Shown: positions 22,564 to 31,456, numbered from the stretch's first letter. The stretch is 64,000 nt of DNA from Roseobacter sp. CCS2 (GCF_000169435.1 NZ_AAYB01000001.1:1116001-1180000), one strand, 5' to 3'. Notes: generated by a model from the letters alone, not told the origin. Program-made: numbers and translations.

Positions 22564-23478
22564 ATGAATAGATTAGCAGAAATCGAGTGTTTTATCGCTG
22601 TGGTCGACGCAGGATCACAGCTGGCGGCATCTAAAAAGATGAACATCGCAGTCTCTGCACTTCATCGTCGCATCAAAGACCTCGAGGCACGGCTTGGTGT
22701 CGCTTTGACACGTCGCACGACGCATGGGACCACGCTCACACCGGAAGGGCGGGCCTATTATGATCGCTGTCATAGGGTCGTGACCGACCTGAACGAAGCA
22801 GATGCCCGCGCCAATGGAGAGATGCACAATGCGTCAGGGTTGATCCGCATGACCGTTCCCAGCGTGTTTGGCGCACGCCACTTGGCCCCGATTATGACCG
22901 CGTTTTCAGAAATGCATCCTGATATCCGTTTTGATCTAAATGTAAGCGATCGCCACGTAGATCTGATTGAAGAAGGGTATGACTTGGCCATTCGGATTGG
23001 CGGAGATGAGAAACCTCAGTTGGGCACAGAGGTCTTGTTCAAAGTTCATTATGCTCTCACCGCGAGCCCCGAATTCTGGGCAAAACACGGGTTCCCGAAA
23101 ACGCCTGCGAATTTGGCAGGACTGCCGGTTCTGGCATATCGGTCAGGGTCAGTGCCAACGCATTGGCAGTTTCGTGCACCTTCCGGAAAGCTGTCAAAGG
23201 TTCCGATCACGCCGCGCTACATTGCCAACAACGGTGAGTTTCTAGTCGAAGCGGCAAAGGCGGGTTTGGGCGTTTCACTGGAACCTACATTCATTTGCGG
23301 TGATGCGTTGCGGTCAGGTCTATTGATCGCGGCGCTAACCGATTATGAAACTTATGATCGGGTTGCTCAGATTGTTAGACCTGAAAACCGACCTCTTTCT
23401 TTCAGGGTTCGAGAGTTCTCGAAATTCTTAAAGGCAAGGTGGTCCAAACCGGATCAGTGGAACATCGACCAAGTGTAG
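22564..23478 (+). CDS. LysR family transcriptional regulator
   Basis: A 304-residue LysR-type regulator. The N-terminal winged helix-turn-helix is at about 1-60 (LAEIECFIAVVDAGSQLAAS, KMNIAVSALHRRIKDLEARL, GVALTRRTTHGTTLTPEGRAYY). The periplasmic-binding-like effector domain is at about 90-290 (LIRMTVPSVFGARHLAPIM, YDLAIRIGGDEKPQLGTEVL). The HTH is close to the usual PF00126 pattern. It is divergent from DUF1330-MoaF-MATE-CDGSH and probably controls them. The effector is unknown. Confidence 0.92.
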   Translation: MNRLAEIECFIAVVDAGSQLAASKKMNIAVSALHRRIKDLEARLGVALTRRTTHGTTLTPEGRAYYDRCHRVVTDLNEADARANGEMHNASGLIRMTVPSVFGARHLAPIMTAFSEMHPDIRFDLNVSDRHVDLIEEGYDLAIRIGGDEKPQLGTEVLFKVHYALTASPEFWAKHGFPKTPANLAGLPVLAYRSGSVPTHWQFRAPSGKLSKVPITPRYIANNGEFLVEAAKAGLGVSLEPTFICGDALRSGLLIAALTDYETYDRVAQIVRPENRPLSFRVREFSKFLKARWSKPDQWNIDQV

Positions 23479-23629
23479 CCGCGCCTCATTGGTGTTGTAA
23501 GGATCACCTACGCGCGGCGCTATGCGCTGCGGACAAAGCGGTTGCATCATCGATGTTCGCCTTGTTCCGCGTCTTAATTACGGACCAAGTTGTGGTTTTA
23601 TTATTACCCGCGAAGTTCGGCGTCCTCGT

Positions 23630-23953
23630 TCACTCTTGCCGAAGTCCAAAACGAATACTCTGAGGATCGGTGCATGTTGAGAAACGACCGAAGCCCGGTT
23701 CTTCCGGCGTTGGATCGTCTGCTTTGCCCCCGAGCTGTCGCACCTTTGCGACCGCGACTTTAATATCCGTTACATCGAAATAGACCACGATGGCGGGTCG
23801 TTCATCTTTTCCGTGCAAACCTGTTTTGATGTCTCCGGTGTCAAACCATCCGCCGTTTTCCATCGGAGTGAATGACCATCCAAAGAGGTCAGCAAAAAAG
23901 CGACGTGCCTTGGCGTCGTCAGGCGCGCCGATTTCAAGGTAGGATGGTTTCAT
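23630..23953 (-). CDS. VOC (glyoxalase/bleomycin-resistance) family protein
   Basis: A 107-residue single-domain vicinal oxygen chelate protein: YLEIGAPDDAKARRFFADLF, GWSFTPMENGGWFDTGDIKT, GKDERPAIVVYFDVTDI and FSTCTDPQSIRFGLRQ. The EIGAPD....FYADLFGW start and the (D/T)P.G....GL end are diagnostic, although Glu/Gln metal ligands are not all conserved (Q in DPQS). It may be a binding protein rather than an enzyme. It stands alone on the minus strand within the island, convergent with the LysR gene. Confidence 0.85.
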   Translation of the reverse strand: MKPSYLEIGAPDDAKARRFFADLFGWSFTPMENGGWFDTGDIKTGLHGKDERPAIVVYFDVTDIKVAVAKVRQLGGKADDPTPEEPGFGRFSTCTDPQSIRFGLRQE

Positions 23954-24030
23954 GGGCAGGTTCCTTTAATATTCAGATCACCAATAGGCTACTATCCAGA
24001 AGCAATCTTGAACAAAACGGAAGTTGCCCG

Positions 24031-24744
24031 TCATTCCAAGGCGTTCGTCTGGCGGAACCTCAACGGGCTGACCCCTGCCAGTTCCATAAAATCGCGGTTC
24101 ATGTGGCTTTGGTCAGCGTATCCCGCTTCAAGCGCAACAATCGCCAGAGGTTCGGTGCCGCTTGCGATTGCGTGGCTGGATTTCTCCAATCTGATCAGCT
24201 TTCGCCACTGAGCAGGAGATAGGCCTGTCTCTTGCTTGACTGCTGCACGGATGCGCCTGTCACTCAGCTCCAAGTTGTCGGTGATATCGCATAGTTGGCG
24301 TGTCGGGTCAGCTTGCAAAGCGTGCCAAACCCTCTGCGCAATATGAGCATCCACCGTGCCACGCCCAGCACTCCAGTTCATATAGGCCATTCTCGCAGTA
24401 TCGAGTGCATCTGGCGCGGACTGCTGGACAGCAGACAGAAAAGGCGTTTGTGGCATATCGCTGATGTCATGAACGTCATGGCTCAGATCCCGCCCCGAAA
24501 CGCCAAGAACAGCCGTCCCAACCCATGCCGGGAGACTGAACTCGGTACAACTTACGTCCTCGGAATACATCGCTTCGATTGGCGCTGCACAGCTTCCGAC
24601 CACGAACGCGGTTCTTTTGCGTCCAGCAATATAGAAGTAACCGCGGCTTGCTATGATGACCTTGATGCGTGCCGTCGCCATCTCACTTGAGTTTGACGTC
24701 AGTGGTTCCGCGTTTGGATAGTCGGTCGCGACGAATTGGCTCAT
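24031..24744 (-). CDS. AraC family transcriptional regulator
   Basis: A 237-residue regulator. The C-terminal AraC/XylS DNA-binding domain spans about 135-232, with helix-turn-helix 1 (RQLCDITDNLELSDRRIRAA) and helix-turn-helix 2 (PLAIVALEAGYADQSHMNRD, FMELAGVSPLRFR), matching the family signature. The N-terminal part is a short cupin-like effector domain. The start is the ATG at 24744 (MSQFVATDY). The frame is open further upstream to 24846, but that part is a dispersed repeat and gives non-protein-like sequence. The target is not evident. Confidence 0.87.
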   Translation of the reverse strand: MSQFVATDYPNAEPLTSNSSEMATARIKVIIASRGYFYIAGRKRTAFVVGSCAAPIEAMYSEDVSCTEFSLPAWVGTAVLGVSGRDLSHDVHDISDMPQTPFLSAVQQSAPDALDTARMAYMNWSAGRGTVDAHIAQRVWHALQADPTRQLCDITDNLELSDRRIRAAVKQETGLSPAQWRKLIRLEKSSHAIASGTEPLAIVALEAGYADQSHMNRDFMELAGVSPLRFRQTNALE

Positions 24745-24759
24745 GTATGCACAATAGCA

Positions 24760-24835
24760 GACCTTCGTTCTCAACGCAGCATTGGTGAGTTTGGGCTCAA
24801 ACCAGCCATTCGCCGCATCCATGCCAAGGTCGGCA
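24760..24835. repeat. Dispersed intergenic repeat, copy 2
   Basis: GCAGCATTGGTGAGTTTGGG followed by GCTCAAACC (24778-24807) matches copy 1 near 16315-16350 with few differences, and similarity fades into the flanks. It lies in the upstream region of the AraC gene, which supports the shorter start for that gene. Confidence 0.4.
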
Positions 24836-25025
24836 AAGCGGATCATAAAGATGAGGAAGGCTTTCTCGCTTCCCGAGGCACCACTCTATCCCTAAGACAA
24901 CATTCGAACGTCCAGATCCGCAACTAATAGTTCCACTAGTTGCTGATACGGCTGTCAAAGGCCGTTCACGCGAACTCATGTCGAGATTCTTCAAATGTTC
25001 AATTTGCCACTATGTCATCGGTACT

Positions 25026-25253
25026 ATGAACAGAACGAGACCACCCTCCTCAATGTCGAAGCGCCTACCATTCACACTTACTGAGATGCGCAACGCAGCG
25101 CGCGTTGCGCGTGACGAAGGGGTTTGTGTAAGTCTAAGTCCATCAAAATGCGTAAGCTTCACACCGGTCGATCAAACAACTAAGACGGAGTGCTCCGGTT
25201 CGTTAACAGATTGGATGGAGCACTATGAACGTGGAACTAAAGGGCATTCATAA
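25026..25253 (+). CDS. Small protein overlapping the integrase gene start
   Basis: A 75-residue protein (start at 25026 or 25053) reading LPFTLTEMRNAARVARDEGV and then LTDWMEHYERGTKGHS at the C-terminus, overlapping the integrase start by 29 bp. Small proteins with this pattern (a helix of the TEM.RA.R.A...G type and a D.W...Y end) are often placed just before tyrosine integrase genes in Rhodobacterales islands, and may be excisionase-like or regulatory. No DNA-binding motif is certain. Translational coupling with the integrase is likely from the overlap. Confidence 0.6.
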   Translation: MNRTRPPSSMSKRLPFTLTEMRNAARVARDEGVCVSLSPSKCVSFTPVDQTTKTECSGSLTDWMEHYERGTKGHS

Positions 25254-26262
25254 GGTAAATAAGATCCTCGCAAACGGATCGATCAAGACATACTATTACG
25301 CGCATCGCGGCGGGCCGCGCATTCAAGCAAAGTATGGCAGTCCAGAGTTTGTCACCCAATACATGGCCCTCAAGCAAAGCGCCTCGCCAAAGGTCAAGCG
25401 TAACAGCATAGATTGGCTCATCACTCAGTATCTTGAGTCTTATGATTTCAAAGCCCTGTCAGACGCCTCCAAGCGTGAGTATAAACGCTACCTCACTCTG
25501 ATTTCACAGAAGTTCGGCAAAGCGCCCATCGATATAGCGACGAGGAATGACGCGATCGCTGCATATCGTCAGTGGCATCGAAGCATGCAAGACAAGCAAC
25601 GCACTGCGAACTACGCGCTAGCTGTACTCAAGAAGCTGATGGCGTGGGCCGTCGACTCAGGCAATACGACCACCAATCCAACCGCGCAGATCAAACCAAT
25701 CAAACGAAAAGGCAAATCAACGCGACGCGATATTATTTGGACAAAGGATCAAATTAACCATTTCAATACCGTCGCTGGGTGCCACGTCAAGAACCCATTC
25801 AATGCAGCACTCCTTACCTCTCAACGGAAGAAGGACATCATTGAGATGACTTGGGATGCGTATGATGGCGACACTATCAAGATCAGGCAATCAAAGACGG
25901 GTAAAGACGTCTGGATCAAGGTCCCGGAAGAACTCAAATGTATACTCGATGGCCTGGACCGCACACATGAAAGGGTCTTCTTGAACAGCCTTGGCCAGCC
26001 TTGGACACTGGATGGCTACGACAGCTCATTCCGTGCCGCAAAAATAGCAGCAAAGGTCAATGGTGTTACCTTTCATGACACGCGAGGCACGGCTGTCACC
26101 TTAGCATACATCGGTGGGGCAAGTTTCCGTGAAATATCACTAATGTCAGGACACTCTGAAAGGGAAGTGGAAGAGATCATCAATACTCACTACCTGAATC
26201 GCGCAGCAGCGGCCGACGCCATCGATGCGATCAAGAAAGTAAACCAGGCTGGAAAAGTGTAA
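25225..26262 (+). CDS. Tyrosine recombinase/phage-type integrase
   Basis: A 345-residue site-specific integrase. Residues about 1-60 form a basic N-terminal arm-binding region. Residues about 65-160 are a core-binding (SAM-like) domain (WLITQYLESYDFKALSDASK). The C-terminal catalytic domain contains R201 (LLTSQRKKDI), H284-x-x-R287 (HDTRG), H310 (SGHSE) and nucleophile Y323 (THYLNR), so the R...HxxR...H...Y set is complete. It ends 52 bp before the right att repeat inside tRNA-Lys, which places it as the enzyme that inserted the island. It appears intact and so may still be active. Confidence 0.95.
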   Translation: MNVELKGIHKVNKILANGSIKTYYYAHRGGPRIQAKYGSPEFVTQYMALKQSASPKVKRNSIDWLITQYLESYDFKALSDASKREYKRYLTLISQKFGKAPIDIATRNDAIAAYRQWHRSMQDKQRTANYALAVLKKLMAWAVDSGNTTTNPTAQIKPIKRKGKSTRRDIIWTKDQINHFNTVAGCHVKNPFNAALLTSQRKKDIIEMTWDAYDGDTIKIRQSKTGKDVWIKVPEELKCILDGLDRTHERVFLNSLGQPWTLDGYDSSFRAAKIAAKVNGVTFHDTRGTAVTLAYIGGASFREISLMSGHSEREVEEIINTHYLNRAAAADAIDAIKKVNQAGKV

Positions 26263-26314
26263 ACTGGCGAGGCAACCAAGCTAGAATTTGGGTGCAAGTA
26301 TTTGTTTTATATAA

Positions 26315-26340
26315 ATAAAATGGTGAGCCGTGATGGGTTC
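26315..26340. repeat. Right attachment-site repeat of the genomic island
   Basis: The 26-bp partner of 3568-3593, made of 6 bp outside and the last 20 bp of tRNA-Lys including its CCA. Because the tRNA remains whole across this junction, the gene was reconstituted by the island end or left intact by insertion. Confidence 0.92.
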
Positions 26341-26396
26341 GAACCATCGACCTACTGATTAAAAGTCAGTTGCTCTACCAACTGAGCTAACGGCCC
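26321..26396 (-). tRNA. tRNA-Lys (anticodon TTT)
   Basis: A 76-nt cloverleaf on the minus strand: acceptor stem GGGCCGT/ACGGCTC with one G-U pair, D-arm TAGCTCAGTTGGTAGAGC, anticodon stem-loop CTGACTTTTAATCAG giving anticodon TTT, T-arm GATGGTTCGAACCCATC, and an encoded 3' ACCA. It is the integration target of the island. Confidence 0.97.
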
Positions 26397-26491
26397 ACTA
26401 GCGCGCTACTTAGAAAGGCGCACCGCCTTGGTCAAGCCCCAAATGCCGCGCAGCGCTGGATAACTTGTCTGCCTTGGCCTATATCGCCGCC

Positions 26492-27310
26492 ATGGCTGCA
26501 GACGACTCATCATTTTTGCCCTTTATGAAGATGCACGGGCTGGGAAACGACTTTGTTGTCGTGGACGAGCGGGGAATCACTCCGCGCGTGGATAAGGCTG
26601 TGGCGGTCGCCATCGCGGACCGGCATCGCGGTGTCGGGTTTGATCAGTTAGCCGTGATGTCTGAGACGCCGGATGCCGATGTGCGACTGGTGTTCTGGAA
26701 CAGCGATGGATCGCAGGCCGGCGCCTGTGGCAATGCAACCCGCTGTATTGCGCGGCATGTGATGGATCAGACAGGTGCGGCCGCGCTGACCCTAAAGACC
26801 GAGCGCGGGATCTTGCAGGCCAAGGATGCAGGCAATGGTCTGACGTCGGTGAATATGGGCCAACCGCAACTGGATTGGCAGCATGTGCCGCTGGCACACG
26901 CGATGGATACGCTGGAATTGCCGATTAAGGGCGCGCCAACCGCGACCGGCATGGGCAATCCACATTGTACCTTCTTTGTATATGACGCCGAGGCGATTGA
27001 TCTCGCTACCAAAGGTGCAGAACTTGAACATCATCCGCTTTACCCAGAACGCACGAACGTACAATTCGCTAGCCTCATTGGCCCGAACCACCTGCGCATG
27101 CGCGTATGGGAGCGGGGCGTGGGCATTACGCTGGCCTCTGGATCGTCGTCTTGTGCCACAGCTGTTGCAGCTGCGCGCCGTGGTCTGACGGATCGTGATG
27201 TGACCATCGACCTTGATGGCGGCACCTTGCAGATCAGTTGGCGCGATGATGGCGTGTGGATGACCGGCCCGACCGCCCACGTGTTTGATGGGCAATGGCG
27301 GCTGTCATGA
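26492..27310 (+). CDS. dapF: Diaminopimelate epimerase
   Basis: A 272-residue enzyme converting LL- to meso-diaminopimelate for lysine and peptidoglycan synthesis. It has the pseudo-twofold DapF fold signatures: [33 protein letters not shown] with catalytic C79, and GNPHCTFFV. The second catalytic Cys of the family normally lies in ACGSGAC; here the segment reads ASGSSSCA, with Ser at that position (S216) and a Cys five residues later (C221). The ATG at 26492 was preferred over TTG at 26465. It overlaps mtaB by 4 nt (ATGA). Confidence 0.9.
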   Translation: MAADDSSFLPFMKMHGLGNDFVVVDERGITPRVDKAVAVAIADRHRGVGFDQLAVMSETPDADVRLVFWNSDGSQAGACGNATRCIARHVMDQTGAAALTLKTERGILQAKDAGNGLTSVNMGQPQLDWQHVPLAHAMDTLELPIKGAPTATGMGNPHCTFFVYDAEAIDLATKGAELEHHPLYPERTNVQFASLIGPNHLRMRVWERGVGITLASGSSSCATAVAAARRGLTDRDVTIDLDGGTLQISWRDDGVWMTGPTAHVFDGQWRLS

Positions 27311-28566
27311 CCAAAAACGCACCAATCTTTTCCAATCACGGCTGTCGTCTGAACGCCTATGAGACTGAGGCGATGAAAGAGCTTGCTACTGCCGCTGGTG
27401 TGGACAATGCGATTGTCGTGAATACCTGTGCAGTGACATCCCAGGCCGTGCGCAAGGCCCGGCAGGACATCCGCAAGCTGCGCCGCGATTACCCGGATGC
27501 GAAACTGATTGTGACTGGCTGTGCCGCGCAGACAGAGCCGGATACCTTTGCCAATATGGGCGAAGTTGATGTTGTCATCGGCAACACCGAAAAGATGGAC
27601 CCCGCCACCTGGGCCGGCATGGCCCCCGACTTGATCGGGCAGACCGAATCTGTGCAGGTTGATGACATCATGTCGGTGACTGAAACTGCTGGACATCTGA
27701 TTGATGGCTTTGGCACGCGCAGCCGCGCCTATGTTCAGGTCCAGAATGGTTGCGATCATCGCTGTACGTTCTGCATTATCCCCTACGGTCGCGGGAATTC
27801 GCGGTCTGTTCCTGCGGGCGTTGTCGTGGATCAGATCAAACGGCTGGTGGATACTGGCTATAATGAAGTCGTCCTTACCGGTGTTGACCTGACAAGTTGG
27901 GGCGCTGATCTGCCAGCAACGCCAAAACTGGGTGATCTGGTCATGCGCATCCTGAAACTGGTGCCTGACCTGCCGCGCCTGCGGATCAGTTCCATTGATA
28001 GCATTGAGGTGGATGAAAACCTGATGCAGGCAATTGCGACCGAACCACGTTTGATGCCGCATTTGCACCTGTCGCTACAACATGGCGACGATATGATCCT
28101 GAAACGGATGAAGCGCCGCCACCTGCGCGATGATGCCATCGCCTTTTGCCAAGAGGCGCGCACGCTGCGCCCGGATATGACTTATGGTGCCGATATCATT
28201 GCCGGTTTCCCGACGGAAACGGATGATATGTTCGCCAACTCATTGGCATTGGTTAAAGAGTGTGACCTGACATGGCTGCACGTCTTCCCCTATTCCCCAC
28301 GCCCCGGCACACCTGCCGCCAAAATGCCGCCGGTGAACGGCAAACTGATCAAACAACGCGCCGCAGCTTTGCGCGCTGCTGGTACTGCGCAGGTGGATCG
28401 GCACCTCAAGGCGCAAGCGGGTAAAACCCATCGCATCCTGATGGAAAACGCCCGTATGGGCCGGACCGAACAATTTACCGAGGTTCTGTTCGACACTGAC
28501 CAGCCTGAAAGTGTGATCGTGCAGGCGCAGATCACCGGATTTGCTGGCCAGCAACTGACCGCATGA
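27307..28566 (+). CDS. mtaB: tRNA (N6-L-threonylcarbamoyladenosine(37)-C2)-methylthiotransferase
   Basis: A 419-residue radical-SAM enzyme that converts t6A37 to ms2t6A in ANN-decoding tRNAs. The N-terminal UPF0004 domain ([32 protein letters not shown]) carries three cluster cysteines. The radical SAM core has CDHRCTFC in [21 protein letters not shown]-terminal TRAM-like region (about 360-419) follows. MtaB rather than MiaB is favoured by the N..GCRLN.YE start and NTCAVT. It overlaps dapF (ATGA) and the next GST gene (ATGA), so dapF-mtaB-GST is a compact operon. Confidence 0.92.
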   Translation: MTKNAPIFSNHGCRLNAYETEAMKELATAAGVDNAIVVNTCAVTSQAVRKARQDIRKLRRDYPDAKLIVTGCAAQTEPDTFANMGEVDVVIGNTEKMDPATWAGMAPDLIGQTESVQVDDIMSVTETAGHLIDGFGTRSRAYVQVQNGCDHRCTFCIIPYGRGNSRSVPAGVVVDQIKRLVDTGYNEVVLTGVDLTSWGADLPATPKLGDLVMRILKLVPDLPRLRISSIDSIEVDENLMQAIATEPRLMPHLHLSLQHGDDMILKRMKRRHLRDDAIAFCQEARTLRPDMTYGADIIAGFPTETDDMFANSLALVKECDLTWLHVFPYSPRPGTPAAKMPPVNGKLIKQRAAALRAAGTAQVDRHLKAQAGKTHRILMENARMGRTEQFTEVLFDTDQPESVIVQAQITGFAGQQLTA

Positions 28567-29195
28567 CGACACTACCGATCCTTTGGACGTTTCGACGGTG
28601 CCCTTATGCGATGCGCGCAAGGTTGGCGATCCAATCCAGCGGGCAGCAGGTGCAATTGCGGGAAATCCTGCTCAAGGACAAACCGACGCCCTTCCTTACC
28701 GCGTCACCCAAAGGCACGGTTCCTGTCGTGCAGAACGGCGACACTGTGATTGAAGAAAGCCGTGATGTAATGCTTTGGGCGTTGCGCCAGAACGATCCTG
28801 AAGGCTGGCTGGATATGCCTGAGGAAGGTTACGCTTTGATCGACACCTGCGATGGGCCGTTTAAAAGCGCCCTTGACCACACCAAATATGCAGTGCGCTT
28901 TCCTGACAGGGATGAGATGACCGAGCGTGCCAAAGCGATGGTGTTTCTGAACGACCTTAATGAACGACTGATGCAGAACACCTTCTTGACGGGTCCGAAA
29001 TATTCGCTGGCTGATATGGCGATCCTGCCTTTCGTGCGGCAATTCGCAAACACAGACCGGGTGTGGTTTGATGCGCAAGGGCTTGGGCCACTTACTAAGT
29101 GGTTGGATAATTTCCTGACATCTGAGCGTTTTCGCAGCATCATGACAAAATATCCGCCTTGGCAAGCCGGACAGGATCAGGTCTTGTTTCCCTGA
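28563..29195 (+). CDS. Glutathione S-transferase family protein
   Basis: A 210-residue GST-fold protein. The N-terminal thioredoxin-like domain (about 1-78) begins LPILWTFRRCPYAMRARLAI, with a CPYA motif as in glutaredoxin-like/Omega GSTs, and has GTVPVVQNGDTVIEESRDVM for glutathione binding. The C-terminal helical domain follows (about 85-205: FLNDLNERLMQNTFL, YSLADMAILPFVRQFA). Cys in place of Ser/Tyr suggests thiol transferase rather than conjugation activity. It is translationally coupled to mtaB and followed 16 bp later by a second GST gene. Confidence 0.88.
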   Translation: MTTLPILWTFRRCPYAMRARLAIQSSGQQVQLREILLKDKPTPFLTASPKGTVPVVQNGDTVIEESRDVMLWALRQNDPEGWLDMPEEGYALIDTCDGPFKSALDHTKYAVRFPDRDEMTERAKAMVFLNDLNERLMQNTFLTGPKYSLADMAILPFVRQFANTDRVWFDAQGLGPLTKWLDNFLTSERFRSIMTKYPPWQAGQDQVLFP

Positions 29196-29211
29196 ATTCG
29201 GAAAAGGAACC

Positions 29212-29820
29212 ATGCCTATGCAACTCCTCATCTCACCCGCGTCACCGTTCGTGCGCAAAGTGCGCGTCTTGATCCGTGAAGTGAACCTGATGGACACAGT
29301 GGAAGAGGTGAATGTCACCACCACGCCGATGAATTCCGCATCCGAGGTTATCGCGGCGAACCCGATGGGCAAAATTCCCGCGTTGATCCGCGCGGACGGA
29401 CCGGGCATCTATGATAGTCGGGTGATCACGCGGTTCCTGGACGATTTAGCCGGGTCGAACCTTTATCCGCAAAGCCGTATCTGGGAAATTCTGACACTAG
29501 AGGCGACGGCTGACGCGATTATGGATGCGACGGTAGCGATGTCATACGAGGCCCGGCTGCGCCCCGAAGAAAAGCAATCCGCCGACTGGGTAGAAGCGCA
29601 ATGGGTGAAGGCAGCGCGCGGCATTACAGCTGTGAACAGCCGCTGGATGAGCCATCTGACAGGGCCGCTTAACATCGGGCAAATCGGGGTCGCCTGTGCA
29701 CTTTCATACATTGATCTGCGGCATGATGAACGCGGCTGGCGGAATGGGCACGAAGCGCTGGCGAATTGGCATGCAGAATTCGCTGCAAGAGACAGCATGG
29801 TTGCCACCAAACCAGAGTGA
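29212..29820 (+). CDS. Glutathione S-transferase family protein
   Basis: A 202-residue GST. The N-terminal domain (about 1-80: LLISPASPFVRKVRVLIREV, ANPMGKIPALIRADGPGIYD, SRVITRFLDD) carries the ASPFVRKVR and NP.GK(I/V)P motifs common in alphaproteobacterial GSTs. The C-terminal helical domain follows. An AAGGA ribosome-binding site precedes the ATG at 29212 (a second ATG lies two codons on). It is the last gene of the dapF-mtaB-GST-GST operon and convergent with the outer-membrane gene. The substrate is unknown. Confidence 0.88.
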   Translation: MPMQLLISPASPFVRKVRVLIREVNLMDTVEEVNVTTTPMNSASEVIAANPMGKIPALIRADGPGIYDSRVITRFLDDLAGSNLYPQSRIWEILTLEATADAIMDATVAMSYEARLRPEEKQSADWVEAQWVKAARGITAVNSRWMSHLTGPLNIGQIGVACALSYIDLRHDERGWRNGHEALANWHAEFAARDSMVATKPE

Positions 29821-29825
29821 GTATT

Positions 29826-30470
29826 TTAGAAGTTAAAGCTAACGCCAAAATTCAGCGCGTTGGTGACAATGTCAGCTTCCAACGTGCCGCCGCTTTCAAG
29901 ATCGGCTTTATTAGACGAAAACGTACCCTTGTATTCGCCAAAAACCGACCACTGATCGTTAATCGGAAGGGATGCGCCCGCCAGCCATGTGGCAGCAGGC
30001 CCAGTCAGTTGATAGCCAAAGGTTTCTGAAGCACCATTCGTGACTTCGACATGGGGCAATGAAATGCCGACGCCACCACCAACATAAGGCGTGACATCAC
30101 CCATCACATCGTTCCACCGGCGATAAGCATTGATCGTCAGCGTGTTCAGACCATCTGTGAATTCAAGCACTTCATAACCGGCGGGTAATGAACCATCGGT
30201 CGGATAAACCTTGTTGTGCGCGAAATCCAAACCAAAACCGAACGTTGGCGAACGCCACTGGGTCGCGCGAATCCCGTAATAGGGTGGGGCTTCGAAAGAA
30301 CGGCCTTCCCATTCCTGGGAAAAGTCATCCGAACCAATTTCAGGATCTCGAATCGAAATGTCAGATGCGGGGGCCGATTGCACGCCACCATAAAAGCTCA
30401 GCTCAACATCTGCAGTCGCAAATGCGGGAACAATCATCAGGCTGATGAAGAAGGCCAAGGCGCGGTGCAT
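29826..30470 (-). CDS. Outer-membrane beta-barrel protein (OmpA/OmpW-like porin fold)
   Basis: A 214-residue protein with a signal peptide (residues 1-20, ending AFATA) and a series of alternating amphipathic strands (VELSFYGGVQSAP, YYGIRATQWRSPTFGFGLDF, LTINAYRRW, VTPYVGGGVGISLPHVEV, WSVFGEYKGTF). It ends in aromatic Phe (FGVSFNF), the classic outer-membrane insertion signal. This is the eight-stranded OMP_b-brl type. The specific role is unknown. It is convergent with the GST genes and divergent from the petA region. Confidence 0.85.
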   Translation of the reverse strand: MHRALAFFISLMIVPAFATADVELSFYGGVQSAPASDISIRDPEIGSDDFSQEWEGRSFEAPPYYGIRATQWRSPTFGFGLDFAHNKVYPTDGSLPAGYEVLEFTDGLNTLTINAYRRWNDVMGDVTPYVGGGVGISLPHVEVTNGASETFGYQLTGPAATWLAGASLPINDQWSVFGEYKGTFSSNKADLESGGTLEADIVTNALNFGVSFNF

Positions 30471-30643
30471 AACGAAGTAATCCGAAGTGAGTGCTATCTA
30501 AAGTCGATAAACTTGTGCAACAAACCTGACAACAAAACATTAATCACCAATGTGTCACCATGATGCGAATGTGGCGCACCCAACACAACTATTGCTGATT
30601 TAAAGAAGAAATTCGCCGATTGCGGCAGAAAGAAGGCAACTTT

Positions 30644-30802
30644 ATGTCCATACATCGCGCCCTACGTCGGATCAAAAGATTGGCGGCCTTAAACGATTCT
30701 CTGACGGCAGTTAACGATGTTTTTGGTATTGATCACTTACAACATGCGTCATGTCGGCCTGCGCGGGATTGTCCGCTGGACCTTGAAGGGTTTGATAGTT
30801 AA
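30644..30802 (+). CDS. Small hypothetical protein, 52 aa
   Basis: A 52-codon frame with a good ribosome-binding site (AGAAGG, seven bases before ATG) and an amphipathic, basic N-terminal helix (IHRALRRIKRLAALNDSL). It lies in the upstream region of petA on the same strand. It may be a true small protein or a leader ORF; no family is recognised. Confidence 0.35.
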   Translation: MSIHRALRRIKRLAALNDSLTAVNDVFGIDHLQHASCRPARDCPLDLEGFDS

Positions 30803-30886
30803 ACAGCGCGGAAATTGACCGATCGCAGTATCGGTCTATTTTCTCGTGAGGGCAGCGAGCCCATCAAAAGAATCGGAGATGCATTA

Positions 30887-31444
30887 GTGTCACATGCAGA
30901 TGATCATCAGGGCACACGCCGCGACTTTCTTTATTACGCAACCGCCGGTGCGGGTGTCGTGGTAACGGGCGCTGCGGTCTGGCCACTGGTAAACCAGATG
31001 AACCCTTCAGCAGACGTTTTGGCGCTTGCTTCAATCCGCGTTGATGTCAGCGCAGTTGATCCCGGCACACAGATTACTGTGCTTTGGCAGGGCAAGCCGG
31101 TCTTTATTCGGGCGCGGTCCGAAGAAGAAATCGCAGAAGCGCGCGCCGTTGATGTGAGCAGCCTGCCAGATGCAGACGCAAACAACGCCAACCTAGGCGA
31201 AGTACCGGCAACCGACGAAAACCGCGCTTTGACCGAAGACGGCATTTGGCTGGTTCAGATGGGTGTATGTACGCACCTTGGCTGCGTGCCTTTGGGCGAT
31301 GCGGGTGACTTTGGCGGCTGGTTCTGCCCATGCCACGGTTCGCACTATGATACATCCGGTCGGATTCGCCGTGGCCCAGCGCCGCGCAATCTGCCCGTCC
31401 CTGTCGCGTCCTTCGTGGACGAAACAACAATCCAACTCGGTTAA
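30887..31444 (+). CDS. petA: Ubiquinol-cytochrome c reductase Rieske iron-sulfur subunit
   Basis: A 185-residue Rieske protein of the bc1 complex, anchored in the cytoplasmic membrane with the 2Fe-2S domain in the periplasm. It starts with GTG (VSHADDHQ), preceded by CGGAG. A Tat-type signal anchor has [15 protein letters not shown]. The cluster motifs CTHLGC and CPCHGSHYD are both present, and the conserved [10 protein letters not shown] follows. The upstream-extended frame from 30815 is less likely because all homologues begin near [11 protein letters not shown]. First gene of petABC (fbcFBC). Confidence 0.95.
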   Translation: MSHADDHQGTRRDFLYYATAGAGVVVTGAAVWPLVNQMNPSADVLALASIRVDVSAVDPGTQITVLWQGKPVFIRARSEEEIAEARAVDVSSLPDADANNANLGEVPATDENRALTEDGIWLVQMGVCTHLGCVPLGDAGDFGGWFCPCHGSHYDTSGRIRRGPAPRNLPVPVASFVDETTIQLG

Positions 31445-31456
31445 GGAGAGAACAGT

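Larger units (their letters stand above)
3568..26340. mobile_element. Integrated genomic island at tRNA-Lys(TTT), about 22.8 kb
   Basis: Bounded by perfect 26-bp direct repeats (3568-3593 and 26315-26340). A tyrosine integrase (25225-26262) ends 52 bp from the right repeat and the target tRNA-Lys is intact across the right junction. The cargo is accessory: phage-like repressor, ABC-3C cassette, DUF3800 genes, HNH nuclease, serine recombinase, efflux pumps and several regulators. No conjugation or phage structural genes are recognisable, so it is an integrative island that probably depends on other elements for transfer. Several decayed genes near the left end suggest it is old or has been reworked. 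A composite of two insertions is possible. Confidence 0.88.

Noticed and set aside
24745-24846. 34-codon N-terminal extension of the second AraC gene
   Set aside because: The extension coincides with a dispersed intergenic repeat and does not resemble protein sequence; the ATG at 24744 is preferred.
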